Shown here: piece after piece, positions 44,202 to 53,896 of the stretch
Layout of the letters: each line of letters opens with the position of its first letter
Numbering within the stretch: the stretch's first letter is position 1
Origin: Sphingobacterium nematocida
Lineage (GTDB): Bacteria; Bacteroidota; Bacteroidia; Sphingobacteriales; Sphingobacteriaceae
Length of the DNA stretch: 64,000 bases
Assembly: GCF_900168125.1 (NCBI RefSeq)
Contig: NZ_FUZF01000004.1
Span: forward strand, 124,001 to 188,000
Direction of reading: 5' to 3'
Program-made: the position numbers and the translations under genes
The notes under the pieces: model-generated
The model's database searches: none
What the model saw: only the letters and a program-made list of their open reading frames with translations
Told to the model about the DNA's origin: nothing

Positions 44202-44625
44202 AGTTTTCTGATTTTGGAATTTTTTCTAAAATTTCATACCAATCTGAAGGAATATCAGTAAGTTTTCTATCAACCAGGTTCAACCAAGCGCCGTCAACGT
44301 TTACTTCGGCTGCTTTTACCTGATTTTCTTTGTACACGATGTGTTGAAAGGAAAAACGTCCGTTGATTTTGTTTAATTTAGTGAGTTGTACGTCCACCTT
44401 TATAAATTCATCCAATTTGACTTCTCTAAAATAGATGAGCTCTTCCCGAAAAAGGATAGGTCCGATTTTCTGCTTGGCAAAATCATCTAAAGATAGGCCC
44501 ATTTTGTTCAACATATTACTTCGCGCTTGCGCACAGAAATCGGCGTAAGCGGAATGTCTAAGATGACGATTTGCATCTATTTGAGACCATAAGACTTGAC
44601 CTTCGTAAAAGGTTTTATTCTGCAT
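44182..44625 (-). CDS. Acyl-CoA thioesterase (hotdog fold, 4HBT-like)
   Basis: A 147-residue hotdog-fold protein with the opening YEGQVLWSQIDANRHLRHSAYADFCAQAR (catalytic Asp in the DANxHL motif of the 4-hydroxybenzoyl-CoA thioesterase family) and typical VDVQLTKLNKINGRFSFQHIVYKE strands. It hydrolyses fatty-acyl or related thioesters. It overlaps the M1 peptidase gene by 20 bases. Confidence 0.88.
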   Translation of the reverse strand: MQNKTFYEGQVLWSQIDANRHLRHSAYADFCAQARSNMLNKMGLSLDDFAKQKIGPILFREELIYFREVKLDEFIKVDVQLTKLNKINGRFSFQHIVYKENQVKAAEVNVDGAWLNLVDRKLTDIPSDWYEILEKIPKSENYAEINA

Positions 44626-44703
44626 AACGATGAGCTTTTATTAATTACTTCTGTGTTGTTTTGTATTTGATAATTGCAAGATAACTAACAAATGGGAAAA
44701 ACG

Positions 44704-45969
44704 CTAGATAGGGGAAGCAATTTGCATAAGTATAGCTGTAAGCCAACCAGCATATGTACCAATGGCATAGCCAAATACAGCTAGTATAACCCCAACTGAA
44801 ATTAACGATGGGTGAAAAGCTGCGGAAGTTACTGATGCAGAGGCTACTCCGCCAACATTGGCCATGCTTCCAACTGCAAAGTAAAAGAAAGGGACTTTAA
44901 AAATCTTGCCCACAATTAATAGGAACAGCGCATGGATACTCATCCAGATTATACCTACAACAAACAAGCCTAGATTGCCAGCTATAGCTGAAATATCCAT
45001 TTGCATACCTATGGTGATGATAAGCATATACAATAAAACAGAACCGATTTTTGAAGCTCCTGCATGCTCTAAATTTTTGGCTGGAGTAAATGAAAGGATG
45101 ATCCCAATCACCGTGGCAAATAATATAATCCAGAAAAAAACACTGGTTAAAGAAAACTGTTCCAATTGCGGGTAATTTGTAGATACAAAAGCAGCCACGG
45201 GGTCAGCAAGATACGTAGCAAGTCCTGTCCCGCCGAAAGCTAGAGCCAACATGATAATAAAATCTTTTGTCTGCGGAGTGCGCGCATTAGCTTGAGCCTT
45301 TATTTCCATTTTTTTCATTAATTGTTCTACATCAGCGGAATCAGCTTTGAAAAACTTATCAAATTTTTTGGCTTTACTTGCACCATATAATAAAAAAGCC
45401 ATCCACAAATAGGCCACAAATGCATCTACAGCAATTATTGAAGAAAACAACTTGGGCGAAGGTTGTAAGATTTCTTTTAAAGCTACTTGATTTGCACTTC
45501 CCCCTATCCAAGATCCTGCTAATGCCCCTAGTCCTCGCCACACTTCGTCAGGACCTATTCCTCCAACGACCTGAGGCGCCACTAGTGATACGATCCATAC
45601 GGCTAGCGGACCACCTAAAACTATACCTAAGGTTCCTGTAATGAACATTAGTCCAGCACGTTTTCGTAAGGCCCACATTTCTTTCAGATCCAGACTGATG
45701 ACAAATAAAATAAGACAGGCTGGGAGCAAGTACCTACTGCCGACTGTTGTTAATGGAGAGTTTGCTCCGTCGAAGACATGTAAAGAATTAAGTATCCCGG
45801 GTATAAAATAACATAACAGCAATGGCGGGATAACATTATAAAAACCTCTGACATATTTGTTGGACAAGGACGAAGTGTAGAATATTAGTCCAAGAATAGC
45901 CATTAATATTCCGAGAATGACGGCAGTGTCTGTGATGAATGGTTCTGTAATGACTGTTTGGTTGTTCAT
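44704..45969 (-). CDS. DUF819 family integral membrane protein
   Basis: A 421-residue protein with ten or more helices, matching the DUF819 family of putative transporters: GSRYLLPACLILFVISLDLKEMWALRKRAGLMFITGTLGIVLGGPLAVWIV, GSWIGGSANQVALKEILQ and GSMANVGGVASASVTSAAFHPSLISVGVILAVFGYAIGTYAGWL near the C-terminus. Substrate unknown. It is divergent from the Gfo/Idh genes. Confidence 0.9.
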   Translation of the reverse strand: MNNQTVITEPFITDTAVILGILMAILGLIFYTSSLSNKYVRGFYNVIPPLLLCYFIPGILNSLHVFDGANSPLTTVGSRYLLPACLILFVISLDLKEMWALRKRAGLMFITGTLGIVLGGPLAVWIVSLVAPQVVGGIGPDEVWRGLGALAGSWIGGSANQVALKEILQPSPKLFSSIIAVDAFVAYLWMAFLLYGASKAKKFDKFFKADSADVEQLMKKMEIKAQANARTPQTKDFIIMLALAFGGTGLATYLADPVAAFVSTNYPQLEQFSLTSVFFWIILFATVIGIILSFTPAKNLEHAGASKIGSVLLYMLIITIGMQMDISAIAGNLGLFVVGIIWMSIHALFLLIVGKIFKVPFFYFAVGSMANVGGVASASVTSAAFHPSLISVGVILAVFGYAIGTYAGWLTAILMQIASPI

Positions 45970-46226
45970 TCTTTAAGTGTTTTTATTTTTGTTATTCAGG
46001 CAAGCCAACTCTTCAGGTAGGCAACTATATTTTATACAAATATTGTGTTATTCGAATTCCCCAATTTAGGGGGCTAGTTAGACGACCAGCTAAAGGGTTT
46101 TTGAAATTTTTGTGAATTTATGTAATATTTTTGATAAAAACAGTAACGAATTCTTTACTATTATGTGTTTACGTTGGTAATCCATATATATTATTATAAC
46201 TTTAATTTCCTGTTTAAATAAAAACT

Positions 46227-47498
46227 ATGAATTTGTCTAGACGTCATTTTTTAAAAAGTAGTGGTATGGTACTGGGGAGTATTCCTTTTATTTCATTGGC
46301 TAATCCATTTGGGATATCTAATACGATTAAGGTAGGACTGGTCGGATGTGGTGGTCGAGGGACAGGTGCTATAGTACAGTCATTGGTTGCAGACCCTAAT
46401 GTCGTAGTGACGGCATTGGCGGATACTTTTCAAGACCAAATAGATCAAACACTCCTTATATTAAATAAGAAAGATGCCAAACGCGTTGATGTGCCCAAAG
46501 AAAGGCAATTTGTCGGTTTTGAAGGCTACAGAGCTCTGATTGACTCGGGAGTAGATGTTGTGCTATTGTGCAGTCCTCCTAATTTTAGACCCGACCACTT
46601 AGAATATGCAGTATCAGCTGGTAAACATGTTTTTTGCGAAAAACCAGTAGCAGTTGATATTCCTGGATTAAAGCGGGTTATGGAGAGTGTGCGTATATCA
46701 AAAGAGAAGAAGTTGAACTTAGTTTCTGGGTTTTGTTTTAGATATTCAGAACCTAATCGAGAGATCATGAGACGAGTGCAGGCTGGTGCTGTAGGTGATA
46801 TTAAATCGGTGACTACATTTCGGTATGGCGGAGAGTTGACATTAAAGGAGCGAAAGAACACCTGGACTGACTTTGAATATCAATTACGGAATTGGTATTA
46901 TTTTCAACGATATGCATCTGATTTAATTGTTGAACAGTCTATACACAGTGTGGATTATATGAACTGGATTATGGGAAATAAACTTCCCAAGGCGGTGAGT
47001 GCAACTGGTGGAAGGCAGAGTCGTCCTTGGGAAGCCGTCGGTAATACATTTGATCATTTTGCTGTCGAATATGACTATGGTGAAGGAGTAAAAGGTATGC
47101 ATTTTTCGAGGCAGCAGAACGGAACTGAGTCTCGTAATTCTGTGGAAGTAAACGGTACTCAAGGCTTTGTTGATGTTAATATTATGAAAAATTATAATAT
47201 TCACGGCAACAAGTCTTTTGAATATACCGGGAATATTAATAATATGTATCAAACACAGCACGACGAGCTGATGGCTGCGATATCAAGTGGCGGGACGGTC
47301 AATGATGGCGACTTTATGGTCAATTCAACGCTTCTAGCTATTTGGGGCAAAATAGCAGCTTACACAGGGAGACGTATTTCTTACGAACAGATTATGGATT
47401 CTAAAGAAGAATTAGGTCCGCATTCGGATGGATACAATTGGTCTATGTCTCCCGATGTTACACCTATTGCACAACCTGGTTTTAAATCTTTCGTTTAA
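46227..47498 (+). CDS. Tat-exported Gfo/Idh/MocA family oxidoreductase
   Basis: A 423-residue NAD(P)-linked sugar dehydrogenase-like protein. The N-terminus NLSRRHFLKSSGMVLGSIPFISLA is a Tat signal (RRxFLK), so the folded protein goes to the periplasm with its cofactor. The Rossmann motif is GLVGCGGRGTGAIV; the family EKP motif is HVFCEKPVAVD. Such exported members act on sugar derivatives or glycosides in Bacteroidota polysaccharide metabolism. A cytosolic paralogue follows three bases after. Confidence 0.93.
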   Translation: MNLSRRHFLKSSGMVLGSIPFISLANPFGISNTIKVGLVGCGGRGTGAIVQSLVADPNVVVTALADTFQDQIDQTLLILNKKDAKRVDVPKERQFVGFEGYRALIDSGVDVVLLCSPPNFRPDHLEYAVSAGKHVFCEKPVAVDIPGLKRVMESVRISKEKKLNLVSGFCFRYSEPNREIMRRVQAGAVGDIKSVTTFRYGGELTLKERKNTWTDFEYQLRNWYYFQRYASDLIVEQSIHSVDYMNWIMGNKLPKAVSATGGRQSRPWEAVGNTFDHFAVEYDYGEGVKGMHFSRQQNGTESRNSVEVNGTQGFVDVNIMKNYNIHGNKSFEYTGNINNMYQTQHDELMAAISSGGTVNDGDFMVNSTLLAIWGKIAAYTGRRISYEQIMDSKEELGPHSDGYNWSMSPDVTPIAQPGFKSFV

Positions 47499-47501
47499 AG
47501 G

Positions 47502-48578
47502 ATGGTAGAGCGTATCAAAATATTAGTTGTTGGTTGTGGTAATATGGGAGCTTCACATGCAAAGGCTTACCATGAGATGGATGAATTTGAAATTGTAGGT
47601 CTTGTGTCGAGAGGAAGTAGCAAAGATGCTCTCAATGTTATGCTTGGTGCCGACTATCGCTGTTTTGATGATTACAAGACAGCTCTTTCAGTGACTCAGG
47701 CAGATGCCGTTTGTATCTCAACTTATCCTGATACCCATGAAGAATACGCTCTTTTAGCGTTTGAGCATGGGGCTCATGTTTTTATCGAGAAACCTCTGGC
47801 AGATACTGTTTTGGGCGCAAAACGTGTTGTGGAAGCAGCTGTTCGATCGAATAAAAAACTCGTTGTTGGTTATATTTTAAGACATCATCCGTCCTGGTTG
47901 AGATTTGTGGAGGAAGGGAAGAAGATGGGGACTCCATTGGTGTTTCGGATGAATCTGAATCAACAAAGTCAGGGATATATGTGGGACGTACACCGAAACC
48001 TGATGAAAAGTTTAAGTCCCATTGTAGATTGTGGGGTGCACTATATTGATGTTATGTGTCAAATGACAGCAGCTGCCCCTGTCTCGGTGTACGCTATTGG
48101 AGCTAGGCTGACAGAAGATATCCCTGCTGATAATTACAATTATGGACAGCTTCAGATTCGGTTTGACGACGGTAGTGTCGGTTGGTATGAAGCTGGGTGG
48201 GGACCAATGATGAGTCAAACTGCTTTTTTTGTTAAAGATGTGATTGGTCCTAAAGGTTCGGTCTCGATTGTTGCAAAAGAAGCTTCGAAAGACGGTCAAT
48301 CCGATTCTGTCGAAGCACATACTAAAACTGAATCTATCCGAGTACATTACGCAGATCTGGATGCTGACAATAATTTTGTCAAAGCCGATGAATGGGTCGA
48401 TCTTACGGACGAACCTGATCACCAAGAACTATGTAATCGTGAACAACGCTTCTTTTTGAATGCTATTTTGAATAATGTTGATTTGACAAAGTCTATGGAA
48501 GATGCTGTAAATAGCCTTCAGATAGCATTAGCGTGCGATGAGTCTGCACGTACAGGATATGTCGTACAGCTTTTCTAG
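47502..48578 (+). CDS. Gfo/Idh/MocA family oxidoreductase
   Basis: A 358-residue cytosolic family member: Rossmann loop ILVVGCGNMGASHAKAYHEM, EKP motif HVFIEKPLADT, and the C-terminal alpha/beta substrate domain with a probable catalytic His in SPIVDCGVHYIDVM. It forms a two-gene operon with the exported paralogue and probably acts on the same or a derived sugar. It ends directly against the convergent OmpA-like gene (no intergenic base). Confidence 0.93.
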   Translation: MVERIKILVVGCGNMGASHAKAYHEMDEFEIVGLVSRGSSKDALNVMLGADYRCFDDYKTALSVTQADAVCISTYPDTHEEYALLAFEHGAHVFIEKPLADTVLGAKRVVEAAVRSNKKLVVGYILRHHPSWLRFVEEGKKMGTPLVFRMNLNQQSQGYMWDVHRNLMKSLSPIVDCGVHYIDVMCQMTAAAPVSVYAIGARLTEDIPADNYNYGQLQIRFDDGSVGWYEAGWGPMMSQTAFFVKDVIGPKGSVSIVAKEASKDGQSDSVEAHTKTESIRVHYADLDADNNFVKADEWVDLTDEPDHQELCNREQRFFLNAILNNVDLTKSMEDAVNSLQIALACDESARTGYVVQLF

Positions 48579-50468
48579 CTAGCGTATAATAATTTCAGTA
48601 CGGCGATTACGTTGCTTTCCTGCTATAGTAGCGTTATCACCGATTGGTTTGGTATCCCCATAACCTGTGCTGACTACTCTAGATGCGGGGATACCCTTCG
48701 ATAAAAGGTACGTCGAAATTGCTATTGCACGATTTTTGGAGAGCTTTTGGTTGTGTATCTTATCGCCTGTATTATCAGTATGACCCGCTACTTCTATAAT
48801 GACGTCGGGATTGGTTTGGAGAAATGTTAGTATAAGTTGTAGTTCGGTGGTGGAGCTTTGTAAAGGGATAGAGCTGTCTGTGTCAAAATAAATATTATTT
48901 AGCTGCATTATTCCACCCTTTTTAAGCGGACGAAGATAAATATCATCTTTAAATACCTCATCTTTTAAGATAGTGTTCGAAATGTCGTATTGTCTTGACT
49001 CAAACATGTAACCTGGTTTGTGTACATGTACCGCGTAGTTAGCACCTATAGGCAGTGTTGCAATAAATTGCCCATCAGTATAGTCAGATTCGTTAAGGTA
49101 AACTATTTCACCATTGTGTGTATTTGCTACAGAGATCGTAGCAGATAGAGCATTTCTGTTTTCCGAATCGTAGACAGTTCCCTGTATGTAGGCGACAGGT
49201 ATCGGTTGTATGTGGCGCGGGATGTCTACGCTGTAAATATCAAGTTGTCCTGTAGAGTCGGCCGAAGACAGATAACCTACGGATCCATTCATAATAATGT
49301 GGATAGCGGTCTGGTCGTAATTGTTGTTAATCGGAGCGCCTAAGTTGGTAGGAGGAGTCCACTCTCCTAAACTATCTATTTGAGTTTTGAATAGGTCGAA
49401 TTGACCAAATCCTGGCCAGCCAGCAGATGCAAAGTACAAGGTTTTGTTGTCCGCATGAATGTAAGGCGAGCGCTCGTCAAATATTGAATTTACTTTGCCA
49501 CCTAGATTTTGGGGTGTTTGCCATTTGCCGTCTTGAGATAGTTCACTTTTCCATATATCACTTCCTCCGAATCCCCCTTCTCTGTTACTTACGAAGTAAA
49601 GCGTTCGGCCATCTGCTGATATGGCGGGTTGTGCTTCCCAGCCTTTTGTGTTGATAGGTGGTCCTAGATTATGAGGTATACTCCATGTTCCATTTTCGTA
49701 TTTAGACACATAGATGTCGCAACTACCGATACCGTTAGGTCTATTGCATCCTGTAAAAAATAAATACTTACCATCTGGTGATATGCTATGTGCTCCTTCG
49801 TTAAAAAAATCGGAATTTATTGATCCGGATAGCTTTTTTGCAATAGACCAAGATTGCTCTTTCATGATGCTCTCAAAGAAGTTCTCTTGATTGTTGGTTT
49901 TTCGTGTGAATACAATATGTTTGGCATCAGCTGTCAACTTTGGAAAATATTCATCATCTTGTGTGTTTATGGAGCTTGATAGTTTTTTAACCTGTATAGA
50001 CTTATCTGATATTTGATTAAGAGCAAATTCACAATCTTGTATGTATTTTTTAACCTTCTCCTTGCTTTTTGGCGATAGATCATTTTTTGCATATGATACT
50101 AGATTATCTAAAGCAGATTGATATTCTCCATTTGCAAGTAGGCATTCACCAAGGCCAAAAAATGTCAATTTGGTCAGATTCGGATCTATCTGTAATACCT
50201 TTTTGTATAGTGGGATAGCTTGTCGATATTGCTTTTCAGAACGGTATAAATCAGCTAATTGCTGATAAGCTGTGGCGAAGTACGGATCTAGTTGAGTAGC
50301 GTATTGAAGCTCCTTAATCGCGTTAGTTTTATCTTGAAGAGTCAAGAGTTTTGTCGCATTTTTATATGCGTTTTGCGCCTTTTTATTCGTCGATTCTTTT
50401 TGGGAGAAAGCGAACGTTCCCCAGCAGAATGCGATTAAAAAAAAGAATATTCTGAATAACCATTTCAT
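48579..50468 (-). CDS. OmpA-like outer-membrane protein with TPR and PD40 propeller domains
   Basis: A 629-residue exported protein with signal peptide, TPR repeats (about 30-130), a WD40-like PD40 beta-propeller (about 165-400; repeated ISPDGKYLFFTG and ISADGRTLYFVSNREGGFGGSDIW units), a carboxypeptidase-regulatory-like domain (about 425-500), and a C-terminal OmpA domain (about 520-629; HTDNTGDKIHNQKLSKNRAIAI) that binds peptidoglycan. This architecture is common next to T9SS and surface genes in Bacteroidota (PorE-like), which suits the two T9SS cargo genes nearby. Confidence 0.92.
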   Translation of the reverse strand: MKWLFRIFFFLIAFCWGTFAFSQKESTNKKAQNAYKNATKLLTLQDKTNAIKELQYATQLDPYFATAYQQLADLYRSEKQYRQAIPLYKKVLQIDPNLTKLTFFGLGECLLANGEYQSALDNLVSYAKNDLSPKSKEKVKKYIQDCEFALNQISDKSIQVKKLSSSINTQDDEYFPKLTADAKHIVFTRKTNNQENFFESIMKEQSWSIAKKLSGSINSDFFNEGAHSISPDGKYLFFTGCNRPNGIGSCDIYVSKYENGTWSIPHNLGPPINTKGWEAQPAISADGRTLYFVSNREGGFGGSDIWKSELSQDGKWQTPQNLGGKVNSIFDERSPYIHADNKTLYFASAGWPGFGQFDLFKTQIDSLGEWTPPTNLGAPINNNYDQTAIHIIMNGSVGYLSSADSTGQLDIYSVDIPRHIQPIPVAYIQGTVYDSENRNALSATISVANTHNGEIVYLNESDYTDGQFIATLPIGANYAVHVHKPGYMFESRQYDISNTILKDEVFKDDIYLRPLKKGGIMQLNNIYFDTDSSIPLQSSTTELQLILTFLQTNPDVIIEVAGHTDNTGDKIHNQKLSKNRAIAISTYLLSKGIPASRVVSTGYGDTKPIGDNATIAGKQRNRRTEIIIR

Positions 50469-50558
50469 CTGAAAATTTGTTTTTGTACAGGATGAACAGA
50501 AATACCGAGTATCTAAAGTCAGACGTTAAAAATAGGAAACTTTCTTTAAATAAGCGAA

Positions 50559-51182
50559 TTAAGGTATGTTCAAGAATTTGTGGGTTTGTAAAGAAATATC
50601 CCAATGCGGATGATCTTTCACGTATTCAATGATTAATGGTGTTATTTCATTTGATTTGGACCACTCCGGTTGAAGGTATAATTTACAATTAGGACCAACC
50701 ATTTTAGCATGTTCTTCAGCCCATTTAAAATCGCTTTTATTGAAAACAATCACTTTAAGCTCACCCGCAGCCTGTAGTACGTCTTCTTTCGGTCCTTTGA
50801 ATTTCTTTGGAGACAGACATATCCAGTCCCAGACACCACTTAGTGGGTAGGCCCCAGAAGTTTCAATAAAAGTTTTTATTCCTTCTTCCTTGAGGCGTTG
50901 GGTGAGATAGTCTAAATTATAAATAAGTGGTTCGCCACCTGTAATTACCACAGTTTTTGCAGGATGCTTTTTTGCATTTTCTACGATAGTTTCCGCATCG
51001 GTAAGAGGGTGTAATTCAGCGTCCCAACTCTCTTTTACATCACACCAATGGCACCCGACATCACAACCTCCTAGGCGAATGAAATAAGCTGCTTTCCCAG
51101 TATGAAACCCTTCTCCTTGAATCGTATAGAATTCTTCCATTAATGGAAGTTTTGTGCCGTTTTCGGGGACTTGATGTGACAT
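50559..51182 (-). CDS. queE: 7-carboxy-7-deazaguanine synthase
   Basis: A 207-residue radical SAM enzyme that converts 6-carboxytetrahydropterin to CDG in queuosine biosynthesis. The iron-sulfur motif is CDVGCHWC (CxxxCxxC), preceded by EEFYTIQGEGFHTGKAAYFIRLGG; the SAM-side GGEP is VVITGGEPL. The start is set at 51182 (alternatively 51188) because the -7-like TACCTTTG lies at 51204-51211 on the minus strand and a frame running further upstream to 51257 would put coding sequence over it. Other queuosine genes are not in the window. Confidence 0.94.
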   Translation of the reverse strand: MSHQVPENGTKLPLMEEFYTIQGEGFHTGKAAYFIRLGGCDVGCHWCDVKESWDAELHPLTDAETIVENAKKHPAKTVVITGGEPLIYNLDYLTQRLKEEGIKTFIETSGAYPLSGVWDWICLSPKKFKGPKEDVLQAAGELKVIVFNKSDFKWAEEHAKMVGPNCKLYLQPEWSKSNEITPLIIEYVKDHPHWDISLQTHKFLNIP

Positions 51183-51203
51183 TATCATGTATTTTATAGC
51201 TTG

Positions 51204-51290
51204 CAAAGGTAATATAAATAAGCCAAGGATAACGCATGTAAAAAGTTTAAATTCCATTGTTGTTATTTTATTACGAAAAGATTATATTTG
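51204..51290. promoter_or_regulatory. Divergent promoters of queE and the first T9SS giant
   Basis: Minus strand: TACCTTTG (51204-51211) before queE, without a clear -33. Plus strand: TTG (51260-51262), a 20-bp spacer, TATATTTG (51283-51290), a good consensus promoter 32 bp before the ATG at 51323. Both argue against longer upstream starts. Confidence 0.6.
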
Positions 51291-51322
51291 GTTCAGTCCT
51301 TCTGGACACATCTATCTATACT

Positions 51323-53761
51323 ATGAATATGAAATGGAACATGCTCCTGTTGGTGGGCTTGTTTTTTTGGACGAATGTCGTTTTGGGCGAAGGTTCTAGG
51401 GACCTATATCCTGAAAATGTCAGAGGAAATAGGGCATTTTTGGTCTCGAAACCTTTGGGAAGAAATGCTTTCGCCAATCAAGCTTCACATTATGCCTATG
51501 CTCAAGAAGGGGAGACGATAGCAGTAGCCTCTAGTGCTCAGAATATTGGTATAGGCCGTATTATACTTACGGCTCCAGATGGAAAAAAATATCAGACCAA
51601 GTCAAATAATATAGGGAAAATTTCAGAATTCAACGGATCTACACGTGCTGCCGAGCTGGCTGGTCCTCGTGTTGGTTATGTTCCTTTTGAAGTTCCTGTG
51701 ACAACCGGACAAGATGGTATTTGGCTAGTTGAGTTTACATCTCCCGATGTTGACCCTATTAATGGCAGTTTAATCGAACCTTATAATTTGAGAGCCAATG
51801 CAAATTGGAAGCAACACGAAGAAGGCAGTTTGATTGCGGCATGGGATATCTCTATTCGAAATAAGAATAATACGGATTGGGTAGCTGGAAGAGTTTTTGC
51901 CACAGTATTACAACTGCATATTTCCAAAGAAAGCTTAGCTTACAGGGATGGCGCTTTTTATGGTCGCAATTATGTTTTGACCGACGACGGTTATATTTAT
52001 CATGTAGATGGGAATGGGAGTCACGGAATAGATTTTGCTTACTTTGTTAATAGTTCGGGAATTTTGAACGAACAAAATACTCCCTCGTATAAGAGTGCCG
52101 ACGAAGAAAAAAGTGCAAAATTCCACAATCCTAATAGTGAGGATGAAGGGCTTCATATTACACATAAGATGTTTTACAATCTTCCCGACAATAAAATGCC
52201 TAGAGAGAGTCGTGGATGTGTTCCTAGTGGTAGAACCTGGCTCTTTAATTCACAACGATTTGTAGAAGTTAAAGATATTCAGATTGCTCAAGCCATAGAT
52301 AATTCAAATAAGATAGCCTCGAAGGGAATTTCTATGAGCTTTAACACCAATCGTAATGGACGTTATAAGATTTTGATAAGTTCTAGATCAGAAAAACATT
52401 CGTTTGATAAGCGCGAAATAAGTATTGAAGCGAAAGAAGGAGTGAATGTTTTCTTTTGGGACGGATTGGATGGTCAAGGAAAGCCTATGCCGAATGGTAA
52501 GGACTACTCAATAGGCGTTTCAGTGTCTTTAGTTGAAGGAGAAATTCATTTTCCTTATTTCGATATGGAGATTAACCCCAATGGAGTTCTTGTGGATCGA
52601 ATCAACGCGGATGGTAGCAGGCATAGTGACGCAATTATGTTTTGGGACGATTCGGCTGTCACTAGGGGTCAAGATAGCGAGTCTTCCAAACCAAATGTAA
52701 ATAGAGAGGGCACTCCGAGCCGCATAGACGGCCATAGATGGGGGACGTATTCCTCCAGTAAATTTATAAACAACGGGTCTTCCAATGGAGGTTATGGAGC
52801 CTACAGTTATGGTAATGAGCGTGTAATGGATACCTGGACCTATACCGCAAAGTTGCAGGCTGAGGTCGAATTACAGATTAGTTTTGGAGTACCATCTGAT
52901 ATTGAAGGTGGGGGGGCAGCGCTGCCAATAGAAGGGAAAAAGTACGTAGAATTGTATCAAGGAGGAGACGTTGTTTTTGATCTGTTAGGGGGGGATAGTC
53001 GCAATGTGTCGTTAAGTAGTTATGCTAGGATAGAGATTCTTGAAGTCCCCTATTACGGAGACTTAACCATAAATGGTAGCACCGTCCTTTACAAGACAAA
53101 AGATACCGGTTATGTCGGAAACGACGTGCTTTCTTATAGATTGATAGACGAAAATGGTCTGGAGAGTATGATGGGCAAAGTATATTTTGAAATCAAGATG
53201 ACCACGCCTCTGGCTAAGGATGATTTTTTTGAAATTGTATACAACACGGTGGATATATCTGACGTGACGAATAATGATTTTGTTGAATATTCCTATTTAA
53301 ATAAGGAAAGCTTTCGTATTGTAGAACATCCAGTTAATGGAAGGCTGTCTAAAGATGCAGACGGAAAATGGATTTATGAGTCTGTTGATAAGTTTGTTGG
53401 CAAAGATCAATTTAGGTATCAGATTATGGACGGCAACGGAAATTGGTCGAATATAGCTACAGTACATGTTTACATAAAGGGGCTGTTTATTCCTAATACA
53501 ATAACACCCAATGGCGATTTGAAAAATGATACCTTTCACATTGTTGGATTATCCTATTTTGATCATGCGGAGGTGAGCGTTATGGATAGATTCGGTAGGA
53601 TCGTATTTGCCTCGCCAGACTATAAAAATAATTGGTCGGTTCCCTCCAATTTGACTAGCGGGGTTTACTATTATGTTTTCAAGGGGAATAAGCATGGACA
53701 GAAGCCAGTACTTAATAAAGGGTCGCTTATGGTCTTAACTAGCATGAATTTTTCAAAATAA
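51323..53761 (+). CDS. Large secreted protein with T9SS type B (gliding-motility-associated) C-terminal domain, paralogue 1
   Basis: An 812-residue exported protein. After the signal peptide (MNMKWNMLLLVGLFFWTNVVLG) comes a long N-terminal module shared with the next gene (YPENVRGNRAFLVS, GSHGIDFAYFVNSSGIL), then Ig/cadherin-like domains of the Big/tail-fibre kind (TGYVGNDVLSYRLIDENG, VGKDQFRYQIMDGNGNW), and at the end the CHU_C/type B sorting domain (FIPNTITPNGDLKNDTFHI ... VMDRFGRIVFASPDYKNNW ... GVYYYVFKG). Such cargo is exported by the type IX system and stays on the surface. Start chosen from the promoter position. Confidence 0.9.
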   Translation: MNMKWNMLLLVGLFFWTNVVLGEGSRDLYPENVRGNRAFLVSKPLGRNAFANQASHYAYAQEGETIAVASSAQNIGIGRIILTAPDGKKYQTKSNNIGKISEFNGSTRAAELAGPRVGYVPFEVPVTTGQDGIWLVEFTSPDVDPINGSLIEPYNLRANANWKQHEEGSLIAAWDISIRNKNNTDWVAGRVFATVLQLHISKESLAYRDGAFYGRNYVLTDDGYIYHVDGNGSHGIDFAYFVNSSGILNEQNTPSYKSADEEKSAKFHNPNSEDEGLHITHKMFYNLPDNKMPRESRGCVPSGRTWLFNSQRFVEVKDIQIAQAIDNSNKIASKGISMSFNTNRNGRYKILISSRSEKHSFDKREISIEAKEGVNVFFWDGLDGQGKPMPNGKDYSIGVSVSLVEGEIHFPYFDMEINPNGVLVDRINADGSRHSDAIMFWDDSAVTRGQDSESSKPNVNREGTPSRIDGHRWGTYSSSKFINNGSSNGGYGAYSYGNERVMDTWTYTAKLQAEVELQISFGVPSDIEGGGAALPIEGKKYVELYQGGDVVFDLLGGDSRNVSLSSYARIEILEVPYYGDLTINGSTVLYKTKDTGYVGNDVLSYRLIDENGLESMMGKVYFEIKMTTPLAKDDFFEIVYNTVDISDVTNNDFVEYSYLNKESFRIVEHPVNGRLSKDADGKWIYESVDKFVGKDQFRYQIMDGNGNWSNIATVHVYIKGLFIPNTITPNGDLKNDTFHIVGLSYFDHAEVSVMDRFGRIVFASPDYKNNWSVPSNLTSGVYYYVFKGNKHGQKPVLNKGSLMVLTSMNFSK

Positions 53762-53896
53762 TGATTTTTGTTGTTATTTTTTCTTGGTAGTAAATTATAG
53801 TACTATATTTGAGTTAATTAATTATAATTAATTGTTTGATTGAACTTCGTTGTTGTAACGTTTGTTTAGGCATTCCATAATTTACCAATTATAAGT

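Noticed and set aside
51183..51257. Longer QueE start with a hydrophobic N-terminus
   Set aside because: It would cover the -7-like box at 51204-51211 and add a membrane-like segment foreign to QueE.
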